64,000 bases of DNA from the NCBI GenBank assembly GCA_947034885.2, contig OX344751.2, positions 13,826,001 through 13,890,000 on the forward strand, given 5' to 3'. The notes beneath the pieces were generated by a model that saw nothing but the letters and a program-made list of their open reading frames with translations, was not told the DNA's origin and made no database searches. Of the stretch, positions 12,601 through 24,689 are shown piece by piece. Position 1 is the stretch's first letter. Every line of letters starts with the position of its first letter. Both the position numbers and the translations under genes were made by a program. Source of the stretch: Thuidium tamariscinum. Lineage: Eukaryota; Streptophyta; Bryopsida; Hypnales; Thuidiaceae.

Positions 12601-13729
12601 CATCCACGTCTCACTCAAAGCATCGTACCACATTCTTCCATCAAAGAAAAACTAATAAAACACAAAACCTGCCTTTCGAGGTCCTTCTCTCCAAACACCA
12701 CAAGCTCAAAGGCTCCACCTTCGCACAGCCGAAGAATGTATCTCAGAATATGCGGCACGTTTTAAAAACAGTATAAATTCGTGACCTACAACAACGAAAA
12801 GGAAGGGCGGCCCGGCTCTGTGATCTCCGCCGTTTACCCCCCGGACGTGGAGCGCCCTCCGTCTGCATGCACCACCCGGGTTGCAGGGAATTGAAGGACC
12901 ACCAAATTCAAACGATCGAGCACCCCCTCCAAACACGAGGCACTGACAACGAAACGAATTTCTGAAACCAGTAACTTAAATTTGTGTTATTAAAGCTACA
13001 GTATTGAATTTGTTGAACTCGTTTTGCGATCGATCGAGTAGAGGGTTGATGAAATCGGGTGACGGATACTGTCTTGTGGGTGGCGACGGAGCGCTTGCTA
13101 GTACCGACGTATTTCATTTGAGATCGATCTTCAATTCTTGTTACAAAGTTTTATTGTAGGAGCCCATGTTACACAATACGACATACCGTACTATTAATGT
13201 GCTGTTTGAGGGTTGAAAACGACGTGGGTGGTGATGGCAAAGTTTCACGAGATTGGCAAGCATAGGTAGAGCTGAGTTTTAAGAGCTGGAGCTGCTTGGG
13301 GTTGCAAACTGGAGCTCTTTTGGGTTTTGCCCCACTAAAAGCAAGAACCGTACTAAACCTTCGAAGTACAGCAATCTTCGATTGTCTCACTCAAGGTTTC
13401 AGCTCGCAACCTCAAAACCTATCAAAGCCCCTGGAAAGTACTAGTTTACAGAATTTTGAGCACTCTCTTGAATGCCTCTGTTTCTGGTGGCAAGAGTTCA
13501 ATGATTAAGACCATAGGAGAATTTTGTTTCGGATGCTGTGAGTTCTGTGTGGATCTACTGATGAGAACATGGTTCATAGCTATAATCGTGTGGTCCGGAT
13601 CATTGCTGCCACATGATTAAGTTGATTTTGAACAGGTTTGTGCAGCGGAGTTTTGTGTTCAACCTAATTTTGTGTTAAAAGTTTTTTTGGTTTTGTGAAC
13701 TTTTCGTCGTGTGTGTGGCAGGGTTTATC
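12600..13729 (+). promoter_or_regulatory. CpG-rich presumed promoter and 5' leader of the 13.73 kb gene
   Basis: Base composition changes sharply here: CpG-rich blocks such as 12795-12880 and 13020-13110 contrast with the CpG-poor DNA to the left. A good splice acceptor (GTGTGTGGCAG ending at 13721) sits 9 bases before the ATG at 13730, so an intron in the 5' leader is likely. The donor could not be fixed. Short open frames here look like leader ORFs rather than proteins. Confidence 0.4.
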
Positions 13730-13942
13730 ATGTCGCGGGAGGTTTTCCAGTTGGGTTTGGATGTTGTGGCCGCTGGGTGCTCCCTCGCGGCAGCCATGGG
13801 GTTCGTTGCCTTTGTTGGCGGATTGTTCGTCTCCATCGCCTTCGTAAGAGCTGCAGCTAACACCCCAATCAAGTCGACTTCAAGGAAACATCAGATTCGC
13901 TTGGTTTCGAGCCGCAAGCTGAAGCCCTCCATCAAGTTGTGA
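13730..13942 (+). CDS. small single-pass membrane protein, 70 aa, unassigned
   Basis: The ATG at 13730 opens a 70-codon frame ending in TGA at 13940-13942. Residues 12-39 are a long run of Ala, Gly, Val, Leu and Phe (VVAAGCSLAAAMGFVAFVGG and on), which predicts one or two tightly packed membrane helices. Residues 48-70 form a strongly basic tail (five Lys, three Arg and a His before the end), which by the positive-inside rule should face the cytosol or organelle matrix. No signal cleavage site or catalytic motif is evident. The region is CpG-rich and non-repetitive, and a splice acceptor lies just upstream, so the frame is more credible than others of this size. An in-frame upstream extension lacks an ATG. 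It is convergent with the auxin carrier gene. I do not recognise the family. Confidence 0.55.
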   Translation: MSREVFQLGLDVVAAGCSLAAAMGFVAFVGGLFVSIAFVRAAANTPIKSTSRKHQIRLVSSRKLKPSIKL

Positions 13943-15624
13943 CCGCTTTCTGTTGCAGCTCAGTTTTCTGTACATACATTTCCCTGTTTCTTTCCAAACG
14001 CAGGGTGCTGGCATCCTTCGAAGAAAGCATGTACATTCTTGAATGACTTGTGTAGAAGGGACCATTCTTCGCCCCGTTACATCTTGAAATGCGAAAGGTA
14101 TTTTTCGTGCAGCCTTTTGATTTGATGTTCATGTGTCATTGTTTGGTGGAAACGGTGGGGTGGGATGACGGATGGTGTTGTGGTGGTTGTGATTGTTGTG
14201 GATAAGCAATTTCTCGTATGAATGAGTGATGCCTCTTTCCTTCATTATACTATGTACTGTCTCCAAAGAGGGGATGGCATCTCAAAATTCCAAAATACTG
14301 GTACCTGTTCAGACATATGCAAATCTGGAAAGAACTAACGGGAAATCATCAAACTTTGTTTTCACACAGTAGTGCTAAGTTAAAGAACTGCATGTAGGAA
14401 AGTAGCTACAACTTCGAGCAGCTTCTCTTGTGCCACCCTTGCCCCGTTGCAATTTACGGCAAATGTTCCTCAAGTTTTATTTTCGTTGTGCAAATTTCGC
14501 CCTCCCCGATCCCCCGTAAGTAACAGTGTCTGGAAGCTTCAGAAGGGGCAGTATGATGGAGGTGCTGCCTGGGAGAGTTATAAAGTTAGTTTTTTCAGTT
14601 CTTGTTGTTACTGTTGTTGATGTTGTCCTAGTAGCAGTGAGTGGATTGTTTGTTACTGAAATTCGAAGTTATAGAGTTTTAAACTGATTGACTGCTTGTT
14701 TCTGTAAATGTGACGATCTGTGACATCAGGTGATCTATTGTAAGGTAGAGATACCTGTAATGGATAACTTCAGCATTTCAGCCTGTAGGATGTGGGAATT
14801 CATTGTGAAATTGAGCTCAGTGTGTGCAAACATGAGGATGGGGAAGAATGAAAAGTAAAAAATAAAAATCCTCAAAAAGAATATTTTATTCATTATAAAT
14901 GTGGATTTTTCATTTGAACCCATTCCGGTTTTACAAAATCACCTGTTACAATAACTTTTGCATTTCTCCCAAAGCAAGGAAGGAAGAAAGGAAGGAAAAA
15001 AGATGAGTGGACAAGAAGGTACATACAAAGAATCTTTTTCAATAAATAGTGCTTCCAAGTGTTGTACACTGTAGGCCAACCTCTAAAGCCATTCCAGGAG
15101 ATTGTCGGAACTCAGAAATAGGTACTTCTACCATATTTCCTTGCCCACACCCTTGTCCACTTAGACTTAGAGTTGGAGAATGACAAACAAGCATGGGAAG
15201 AAAATGCCAAAAACTCTTAAGTTATATCTTATCTTACGGCAGCAAAGAGAAAAACATGATGCTTTGGGGAGGTACAGTACACCCTCTCTTCAAAAAGATT
15301 TCTCATATCCGTCCGTTATCGAGAAACAAGCTATGAAATGCTCTTAAAAGAATGCCTAACTGCTAACGCTGCCCTTCCAATGCAGAGCTTCTGATCCTTT
15401 TGCTCGAACCCCAACATGGCTGTGCCGCACTGGACAAGAGTCTAGAAATTACAGAGCATCATAAATCTTGCAAAAAATGGTGATGACTATGGCACTGCAG
15501 TGCCTACGAGATGGACTACGTGATTGATTTCTCAAGCAGCCAAGCGTTTACGGAACTTGTGGCAGCCCAAGCTTCCAAGGCTAGTGTACAATTCTACATA
15601 ATTGTGGTTCTACTTCAAGATGTG
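13943..15624. other. intergenic between convergent genes, with both 3' ends
   Basis: This gap should hold the 3' UTR of the small membrane protein gene on the left and that of the auxin carrier gene on the right. Composition is gene-like, with no recognisable transposon. No exact polyadenylation site could be assigned and no further gene is seen. Confidence 0.4.
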
Positions 15625-18600
15625 CTATCTACTGGACTTTGGACATTGATAGCACGCTGTAAACACACCGAAGGTGCGAATCTGTTTGATAAAGGTGGAA
15701 ACACTTGCCCAGCCACCGAAGCCCATGCCCACCGCCAGCGTCCACGCAATCACGATGACGTTCACCACATACACGGCCGTCCAAGAGGGTAAGAAGAACG
15801 GCGGCTTCTCCACTGAGGGCTGCACACAGTAACACCCAACATTTCAGAATTCTCTTAAAGAACTGCCTCAAATTTCCCGAACCACGCTGCAAATCAAATT
15901 TCTTTCTATGAATTCCTCAAAGCTCTCAATGCAGGATAAGTGATTAGGATAAGTAACTAGAACACAAAGCATAAAAACAATCACGTCACCCTAGTCGCAT
16001 GAAACAACTTGCCCTAGTTTCTTACCTTGCACATAACATTCCATAACAGCCCCACTGAACACATTGAGTTCACAGACTAACATCCTACATACCCTTTTAC
16101 AACAAAGTTAGCTGAGGAGGGGAACCCAATACCACTGCTTTACTCAGTATTCAAGATATACGTTGATAATATAGATGTACTAGTAGTACAACCATTACAA
16201 CATTTGCAATTACATCCCGTTGCATAAAAAACTGAGTATTTTCTTAAGTTTGTAAATACTCCATTTTAAACCCAGTAGTACTCCCAAAATTTGAATGAAA
16301 ACATCCGTCTGGATGAGAATGTCACGAACAGCAAGTTCTGACATTGTGCACTTAATATGATAGATATCTACCAAGACTTCCACCATAGTTTTGTCATAAA
16401 TATCATGAACATCATCTGACTGGTAAAACACTGGTGTAAGCGCATATAAGGGTCAGCATATAGCACTGGAATTGGGTTCCCCAAATTAACATGGAGCAAA
16501 TAAGAGTCCTTCAAGCCAACGATGTGAGAGCGATGTGAGAGATTTAATCGGTCGGGCAGTTGACTCCCTTTCATGAATCTGAGAAGGGAGAAACGAAGGT
16601 TGTAAAAAAGACGATCACGATGCAACATCAAACGACGGTGGTCCTAGGCATTGCTTGTTTGATTGCTCAGGGGGTGAAAGTAAGCCTACCGCACGGAGCG
16701 AGGCTTTGCAGAAGTAGACCATGTGAGCCAGGCAGGGGATAATGTACACCGTGAAGGTGACGAGCAAGCAGCCCACCATGGAGTTGATGGAGCCGAAGAA
16801 AGGGAAAGCGACTGCGAAGAACCAAATGGGCAGCAGGATGGGCACTCGGCAGGAAGCGCGGAGCAGCATGTTCTGGGCTTGGTGCACGCCCAGCAGCTTC
16901 TCCCACACGAAATACAGCGGCGTCACTGCAAACCCTACCGTTATGAACTGCAGAGAGACACACCCACAGGCACACAAATCAACAGGGGATAGTTTACTCA
17001 GACCTTTGTAATAGGCATACCTGGGAAAACAACACTCTGGAATATGCTAAACGTATAATTTGATTGTAAGGTAACTCTGCACCTAATTGTGCCCTGTTTG
17101 CAAAACTGTACCATCTATAATCTTGCCTATGACATAAGTCCTATGAAACATGAGAGACTAGAGTCGATTTGGGATACACGTATCTTCAACACATTTAAAA
17201 TTCATAGATTATCTATACGTTGTTCAAAAAACAAACGCTAAGAGAATCTCAAATCCCCTTTTGACTCCCGACAAAATCCAACAAACGTTTAGACAGCTTA
17301 ATAATGGGGACCAAACTCAAACGCATATTAGGACAATTTCAGGTGCAATTACCTTAGCACACTTGTCACACATTCACCCTATATAGTAATCTTTTAGACC
17401 CCAAGTAATCATTTTAGAGAGGTCAAGGTGAAGATGTGTAGTATGGAAGACCCCCTGTGCAAACCTAGCATTCTATAGAGTATTGAAGGCAAGAAAGTTT
17501 TATATGAAGTATAGAAGACCCCGGTATGTTTACAAAAAATAAAAGTCAATGAGATCACACCTCATTACATTATTGATGAGCTAGTCGAGAAGTTCCAGAG
17601 AGTATGGCTACAGAGAATGCTCTGTGATCATCAAACACTTGACCTCAAGCAAATAAAGACAAACAAGCTGCACTTGTTTCAACTACATTCTACCCCCCTT
17701 CATTTGACTGTTGAGGAGACAGTCATGGTACAGGTCAAAAAGACAATCGTGCTCCAAGCAATAATAGTATGGCCAGTGTGCAGGATATTCCAGAATGTCT
17801 ATTTAGGGAGGGTCAGATTACAGAGCACACTCTTTACCACGGGAATCTCATCTGCAGGGGTTAATGATATGCTAACCTAGGGGGCCTTGTTTCCAAGGAA
17901 TTTCCTGAACAGGACAGCCTGCAAGGCTGTCACAGCCTTGTCAGAAATCCCACTTGATCTGCTCCAGAGAATTCGTGAATAACGAGTCTTTGCAGAGCAC
18001 CCTAAAGTTGGGATAAGGGTCTCCATATGCCAAGGGGCTTCTGAGCATTGGGCGTACAGAAACAAGTTTTCTAGGGAATTGGGTTTCCTCCAAGTACTCT
18101 ACAGTAGAAACTACACTTTGAAGGCTATTTAGTGTAAGTTACTTTCTTTCAAACGATCGTCTTGCATCCATCTATCTAGAATCTTCTGCCTTATGCAACA
18201 TTATTCACACTCACATGCTTCAAGAGGGGCACACTAAAACAAACAGACGAGAGGAAATATATGAACGTAGGAAATATAAAACCCAAGAGGCTACAATTTT
18301 TCAAACTGAACTAAAGTGTTTGCAGCAAGGGGTCAAATTTTCACTCGAATCCAATAAGGCACATAACGTGGTGGGTGGGTAATATCTTAAGCTCTTGAAG
18401 GTTATAATCTGCACCCTTGGGATTCTAATCTACAAAATACTTCAGTGTTGGAGGTGAATTATCTTCAAAATCTTCAAAATCATCCCCACTGTGACGTAAG
18501 ACTTGGATTGGAAGGGATGTAGGAGGATTATTAAAACTCTTAATCTCAATGGGTTATATTGTCCTCCAGGTTATAATTTTCCCCCTTGATGTGCGTGTAC

Positions 18601-21215
18601 AAATAGCTAGGGTGACTATCTTATTTCGAAACCCAAACAAAGTCGACAGAACCGAACAGAACAGTGTCGACATTAAAACGCTTTTCAGGTAATAATCTAC
18701 TGGGTTTCCTCCTTCAGATACTTTCCGAACTAGCCATGAACTTTGCCTAGGTGTACTCATTCTCATAGAAATCTCTGAGCAAAAACTAAAACACAAACCA
18801 AAACTTTTGAAACTATGGCATGACAAATGGGGCACCTGATGGATGAGCATGAGGAGGACGGCCACATCCCGAGCAGGCGACTTCGGCAGCAACTGCAGCG
18901 CATTGGCGTTGTCCAGGAGAGAGTCTCCGAAAGCCCAGTAGACGGCCATGGACGACGGGATGGTTAAAGTGAAGATGTAGAGCGTGGCAAACAAGTAGAC
19001 GTACTTGAACTTCACGGGTCTACTCATCGCATGCATAATCTCCCTGCAACAAAATAATACAAAATGTCCTGGATCAGTCCAGTTTCTATCAGAAAACCCA
19101 CCCGCACAAAAGATAGTCTAGAAGATCGAGTTGCTTTACAATTGGCAGAATTTTCATCATCAAGAGGCAATAACATTGGCATGCCCACAAACTAGGAGAA
19201 AACCCATCCATTAAAGATATTCTAGAAAAATCTCACAATCCCAGGTTACAATTGGCAGGATATACATAAGAGATGACCTTAAAAAACATTCCAATTGGAA
19301 CATGAACAAACTACTTTCGAAAAAACAGCCTTGCAGGAACTCTGGAAAAAACCTCCTTGCATTTCAATTGGCAAAATTTACATTAGAAACTATCTTAAAA
19401 GACATTACGATTAGCATGTCAACAATCTAGTAGAGAATCCAACCCTCATCGCTGCTATAGAAAACATAGTTGCATAACAATTGGGAGGGGTTTATAGTAG
19501 AAACTACCGTAAATGGGATTCCAATTAGCACAGTTTACCGAGGTTAGCTATTCTAGAATTCCTCCCAGGGTTTTGCTTTAAACTGTGCTAGTAGAATCAC
19601 TCGGACACAGTGTCGTTGTTGAACCCCAATTAAGATTTTCCAAACGCAAGGACATCAACTGTAGGTGGGGTGTCACTTACACGGTGACAGCCTGGCTGCC
19701 GAAGGTGTAAAGGATGTTGGTGGCGCCGGTAAAGTAGAGAACCAAAGACTTGGGGCCATGGTGGGTTGCTCCCGGCGCCTACACTCGAAAAAGACAGTAT
19801 CACCGACATCCCATTGAGTGAGTACCATAAATGTAACCTGGCCAAACAGAACCAATATAACTGGCTTCAGGATAATTACTTCAGTCATGACCTAGAGAAA
19901 CAAACTTACATTCTTGAAGAGTGAAGAGAACGACCATAACAGCGCAAGATACTTAGGTCAGCAATGAATCAAGGAAGTGAAGAGGCTTGATTACCTGACC
20001 ATAAACAAGCGCAGCGACTGTCATATACCACGACGTGTACGTGATCGCCACAACGCCGAAGAACGAATACAGACGGTAGTTTCGGAACGAGGGAATGAAG
20101 ATTGTCACCAAACAACAAGCACCGAAAACGTATGTCCATTCTCGCTTGTCTAGGTCATTGTTCAGCAAAAATATGTTGCTGCACACACGGAATCCATGTA
20201 ACCCACATGTCAATTCCAAGTTTTACCCTGTACTCCACAAATTCTCTAGTCCAATTCCAGTTCTCTAGTGTTGGTAGCGGAATTAGGGCAAAGAGAGCTG
20301 GGATTCAAAATTAGGGCAAAATTAGGGCATCACCTTCCACAAGCGATGAGTTGCGTGATGGCCGCGAAGAGGAGGTACACACAATTGAATGCGAGTCCCA
20401 CGTACTTCCATTTCTGCCCGAGCAATCCGTCCAGCACTTCAAACCACTGCCATCACAAGAGACGTGAATCCCTTGCGACAAAATTCACACCAAAACATGG
20501 ACCTAATTCTGCATGGAGCTACCTTAGTCTGAAGATTTTCCTTACTTGAATGACATGAGTTTTGAAAGTATGGCCCTCTCGCTCCATTCGCGTCCGGTAC
20601 TCCATGTACAGCCACGTGATCATGTAACACGCCCAACAGCCCATAATGCCATAGACCACTTGGAGAGCCACTCCGGACGCGTACCCCAGCTGCGCAAACG
20701 ACGTGGGCAACGTCAACAGCACTTGCGCTATCTGCATTCACAACCACGGCATTCTCAATCTCTACAAAATTCAAGTGGAAAGCATGTGCCTAGTTCTTAG
20801 AACAGTACTATAAAACGCCTCTAAGCAATAGGTTAATGCCACAAAACGCATTAGTCACATTTCTAATGCCATTGCAACGCAAATGTTACAACCTTACGAC
20901 ATCTCAATGTCGTTCCGATTTTCATATTAAATTCTCCCCACTAATGGTTGATTGAGTTGTGGTTGTCTCGTGGTGCTCCCCTGGGTGTGACCTAATTTTG
21001 TAGTTGAGTGAGTTGCAATGGCAGCAAGCTTGTGGTACTACCTGATTGGATGCCGCGCTGAACCAGGCGTCGTAGACCGAAGGGCCCTGGAACAACAACA
21101 TGTTGATGCGGCCTTTCACGGAAGGGTCGGGGATGTTGTACGTCGCACACTCGATCCTCTCGTTCTGCTCCTCCATTTCGCCATAGCTCCCCGACAGCCT
21201 CTCCTCACTGGCCAT
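15625..21215 (-). CDS. AUX1/LAX-type auxin influx carrier (amino acid/auxin permease family), 8 exons
   Basis: Spliced by eye this gives a complete 471-residue protein, close to the usual length of about 480. Exons in transcript order: 21215-21042, 20731-20546, 20446-20334, 20178-19995, 19778-19681, 19043-18836, 16947-16690, 15819-15625; every intron is GT...AG and the frame is kept throughout. The family imports indole-3-acetic acid by proton symport at the plasma membrane. Landmarks: VYDAWFSAASNQ (47-58), AQVLLTLP (60-67), LYMEYRTRMERE (99-110), WTYVFGACC (172-180), FIPSFRNYRLYSF (185-197), LYFTGATNILYTFG (233-246), VEIMHAM (252-258), YWAFGDSLL (287-295), LMLIHQFITVGF (316-327), TPLYFVWEKLLG (330-341), FPFFGSINS, FTVYIIPCLAHM, PPFFLPSW and a C-terminal CYQCP. 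The ATG at 21215 has a good plant context; the reading frame extends 4 codons upstream but only to GTG. Oddities: angiosperm proteins read GGHAVTVEIMHAMW where this one has GSQAVTVEIMHAMS (246-259). Introns range from 99 to 1888 bp. Confidence 0.93.
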
Positions 21216-22674
21216 TGTGGCCGTCACGAACTCCCCCTCTCACGAACACAAGTTTTCAACGTTTGCAGGATTCATGTAATATAGATTTCTCAAATATTTG
21301 CTAGTGTGAATTTGATGCAAACGATGCCCATTCTTTTACCATTCTTTGGATCACTGGTGAGCACCTTCTTGCGAATCCTGGCCAAAACGAACCAGCTGGG
21401 GGATACATCTGCAACCAGTTTGGAGCTCAATGATGTCGCCTGTAACGTTCTGATGCGCTTCCAATGGTAATGTCGCAAGAAACCTTCTCGTTCTCAACAC
21501 CTGCTTCGCACTTGTGAATTTCAAGGTATTGCGTGAGAAACTAGAACAAATTTTGAAACGATCATGCACTACGTAATCCCGAAAGCCACGAACGGCAAGC
21601 TCTATGTTCAAATCCGCTGTGATTGAAACCGCTCATCCTCAACTAGGCTTGACATTGCCCCGCTCACTGGTACTCCGACACGACCCATCACCGAAGCCGC
21701 CAACTCACTTCAAAGCCCAGATTCGAAGTCACGTTGCGGATGACATTCTACGGGGCCCATTGTCACCTGGTGAGGAACTCAAATCACGGTAACCAAAAGC
21801 AGCTCCATTTCCAATGCCAAGTACTTGCATAGCCACGCTTTCGAAATCCCCTGCTAGACCAGATTACTAGTACCACCCCAAAACTCAAGGTTTACGGAGA
21901 ATGTAGACGACTGACGTTGCTCAGAAAACATTTCACAAGATTCGCCTAATCCAGTCGTTACATACTACAATCCCATATGAAGTTGAATCTAAGCAGCAAA
22001 ATCTCAGCTTTCGCCGCATCTGTGACACCGCACTCTTGACAAGTTAGCCGTTGAATTTGAAGCTCCGACAGCAACCAACAGCCACGGATTTCCTTTCACA
22101 ACACGACCACTTGGGCTTCCCGTCTGATACCAGTATCTCCCAGCAGCAACAAAACGAAAGCTCGAATCTAAAGTTAACTTCAACGAACGGCCAAAGTCAG
22201 TCAAATCGCTAGGACTGACGTCCCGTTGCAAGATTGCAACAACTGACACGCCATCGGCCATCCTCGTTGTCGCGAAGGCCGAGCTGCGCAAAGCGCATAA
22301 TTCGTTGAAAAGGTCGATTTTCACTTTTCCAGTGGACTTCGTACATTGTCAGTAAACCCACTGGAACACAAGATCTACAGCCGTCCTAGTTTTGGGTGAC
22401 TGACTGACAAAAGTATTTGGCGCTCTGATAGAGTACACATCTTGACCAGTACAGTAACTTAGTCATCAATGTGGGGAGTCCCCTGCCGCCCTGGTCGTCC
22501 TTTTTTTTTTCTCGAAACAAATGAAACAGAATTCCATTTCATTTGTTTCAAAGTGGTCTGCCGTAATCACCAGAAAAACAGACGGCTCACCCAAACTGAT
22601 CCAACCTAGTGACAAGAGGGGCAGCGCGCGCAGCGCGCAGAGAGGCCTCTCTTGGCCTAAGTTACCGCGAGAGG
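21216..22674 (-). promoter_or_regulatory. presumed promoter and 5' leader of the auxin carrier gene
   Basis: 1.5 kb upstream of the carrier ATG, CpG-containing and free of recognisable transposons, unlike the DNA beyond 23.3 kb. It includes several short frames on the - strand (for example within 22004-22324 and 21351-21611) that could be leader ORFs. No TATA box or auxin-response element could be assigned with confidence. Confidence 0.3.
22514..22549. repeat. 13-bp-arm perfect hairpin
   Basis: GAAACAAATGAAA (22514-22526) is followed after 10 bases by its exact reverse complement TTTCATTTGTTTC (22537-22549). Related one-armed sequences occur near 23589 (AACAAATGAAACG), 23738 (GAAACAACTGAAACG) and, inverted, near 38609 (CGTTTCATTTGTTTC), always next to simple-sequence T, GCT or AAT tracts, so this is a dispersed repeat end. 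Confidence 0.7.
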
Positions 22675-22878
22675 TCACGACTCACTACCCCAAATCCCTG
22701 GTGGTCCTTTTTCTTGTTTGGCAACAAAGGCTTGAAGCCTTGAATGCGCTTGCGGAGTCAGCTCCTGGGTCCTCGTCGCCCAGCTCAGCATGTACGTCTT
22801 ATTACCCCCAGATGTTACATCAATTAATTCGGCAATTAATCTGCCAGTTTCTGGATGTTCTGTGGCATTGAATTCCAT
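22675..22878 (-). CDS. small protein-like ORF, 67 aa, unassigned (possible first exon)
   Basis: An ATG at 22878 opens 67 codons to a TGA at 22675. Composition is protein-like, with balanced hydrophobic and charged residues (for example HPETGRLIAELIDVTSGG and LSWATRTQELTPQAHSRLQA), unlike the low-complexity frames elsewhere. A GT at the 3' part (…GGG|GTAGTG) could be a splice donor, so it may be the first exon of a gene read towards the carrier gene. I recognise no family. The opposite strand is also open, so chance is possible. Confidence 0.3.
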   Translation of the reverse strand: MEFNATEHPETGRLIAELIDVTSGGNKTYMLSWATRTQELTPQAHSRLQAFVAKQEKGPPGIWGSES

Positions 22879-23082
22879 GCTCAAGTGCGGAGTTGGAAAT
22901 TTGGAATGCCTTGGGATTTGCCTGGAGGGACGAGCAGGCTGGAAAGGGTGGAGTGATTTGCTGGGATGCCGGAGGGAAAAAGGAGTGGATGCAAAACGCC
23001 GTTGTGTTAACGTAACTTAGAGGGAACAAAACGTGTCGACAAGCTTGCCTCTTCCCGCTACAGGGTAATTCAATAATTCTAT

Positions 23083-23302
23083 TGTGCCCTGTGCGTTGCC
23101 AAAGCTACCGTAAAACAAAAGTAGAAGTAATTTTCTAATTTTTTTGAACCCAAAAGTCCATAACTTTCCCACTAAAGTTTGGAACACCACGAAACAAAGT
23201 CCGTCCACCCCTCCTCACAGAGGGCTTTCCGAGGCTACCAAAAACATGACCGGCGGACCCACTGTTCATGAGATCTCTACATACAATCAAACAGCCTGTC
23301 TT
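23083..23302 (+). repeat. dispersed retroposon-like repeat, copy 1
   Basis: It shares an ordered series of motifs with 41380-41611 and 51812-52074 and, inverted, with 24445-24685: GTTGCC near the start, TTCTAATTTTTTT, a TTGGAACACCA motif, CACCCCTCCTC, GAGGGCTTTCCGA, GAGATCTC, then a CAAA-rich tail. This copy is the most diverged. An asymmetric unit with a simple-repeat tail fits a SINE or the 3' end of a LINE, but no clear tRNA A/B boxes were seen. Confidence 0.6.
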
Positions 23303-23852
23303 AAAATATAGAAGGTTGAATAAGTTTTACAGAATGAGCAGTTTGTCGCTACACATTATAAATTACTGCATCATGAAGTGGTGCGATAAACTTAGCAAGC
23401 TCAAGCGTGCAGACTGCAGACTGTGTGTGGCTGTGCTGTGCTTGGTGTATGGGTGTGCAGTAACTTACAGTATGATACAATAAGTTAGCTTGTGTGATGT
23501 AAGAGCATCATGAACAGAGCGGGGACTGGATCTTGAGAATCTTCTGAATTTTGAGAACCACCGACTTTTTTCTTTTCTTTCTTTTTAACAAATGAAACGA
23601 AATTTCATTGCAAAAAGAGGCACAATAGAAGCCTGCCAGACACAACTCACAAGTGGCCTGTCCTGGCAGGGAGGGAAGCCAGAAACTTGGGAATCACTTC
23701 TAGCCTAGCTTCTTGTTGTTGTTGCTGCTGCTGCTTTTGAAACAACTGAAACGGAATTTCAATGCGAAGAGCAAAAAGAAAAGACAGAACCAGCCACTCT
23801 TGCTTGGGATTCTACCGTAGTCCATGAGCCTTCCATAACATCTATACCTTAA

Positions 23853-24425
23853 CCCCTAAAGGACCGCATGACCATTGAACATACACAGGAAATCTAAGGT
23901 AGGTTCCTCCAAAGTCATTTTTGGTCAGAGGTTCTTGAAATTTGAACACAATGTGTATACATGTACCCCCTTCATGAAAATCCAATTTTTATTCCAATTA
24001 GGTGCCCGGATCAAAAGTTATGCTACCCTGAACTTTCTAAGCAGATCTGACAACTTCGTGCAACTTTTGCAAAAATCCTCCATTACTTTTGAAATTTGGG
24101 AGATATGTAATTTACATGATGTAAGATGAAAATGTAAAAAAAAACACCATGTGTAGTGTAAAAATCTCATTCTAGAAGGAGTTTAAGGTTGTTGTCCCTA
24201 TTGGGCAAGGTCAAAAAAAAACTTCTTCTAGCTTTGAACATTATAAGCTTTCAATCAATGCGTTCAAAGTTTCTAAAATCTTTTCCATACATTCCTATAG
24301 TAGTCTAGTTCATATTTGTGCAGTTGAATCTTGAAAAAAAAACTTTTTTTTTTCTTTCTTTTTTCAGTGCCCTAGAAAGTAGCAATTTTTCACAATTTCT
24401 ATCTAAAATGTTGGTCCTTTAGGGG
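23853..24425. mobile_element. TTAA-flanked transposon, copy B (piggyBac-like)
   Basis: The 573-bp element starts CCCCTAAAGGACC and ends GGTCCTTTAGGGG, with TTAA at 23849-23852 and 24426-24429. Its interior is collinear with copy G (40324-41285): both hold GACCATT-AATATACA-like, TTCATGAAATTT and ACCCCCTT motifs in the same order. There is no coding capacity. Confidence 0.75.
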
Positions 24426-24444
24426 TTAAGACAAGTAGTTTGTT

Positions 24445-24685
24445 TTATTTTGTCTGTTTGTTTTATTTGTCACATTGAGATCTCCTGACCCATTCATCTC
24501 CCAATTGCATGCTTGGTACCATTGGAAAGCTCTTAGGGAGGAGGGGTGCGTAGGCTTAGTTTCGTGGCAATCCGACTTATGGCGAGAAAGTTATTGAATT
24601 TCAAAGTTTTTATGGTTCTCAAAAATTAGGAAATTATTTTTACTTTAGTTTTGGTTGTGGCAACCACACAGGGCACACTAGTCTA
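24445..24685 (-). repeat. dispersed retroposon-like repeat, copy 2 (inverted)
   Basis: On the - strand it begins ACTAGTGTGCCCTGTG, passes through TTGCCACAA, the GGAACACCA-equivalent region, a CACCCCTCCTC motif and GAGATCTC, and ends in a (CAAA)n-like tail. It is inverted relative to copy 1, and the two copies bracket the TTAA element at 23853-24425. Confidence 0.6.
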
Positions 24686-24689
24686 TACC

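Noticed and set aside
13296..13508. 70-codon + strand frame upstream of the small membrane protein
   Set aside because: It lies in the presumed leader, on unremarkable composition, and is more likely a leader ORF or chance.
16723..17011. Two long + strand frames opposite auxin carrier exon 7
   Set aside because: Shadows of the real exon on the - strand (16690-16947).
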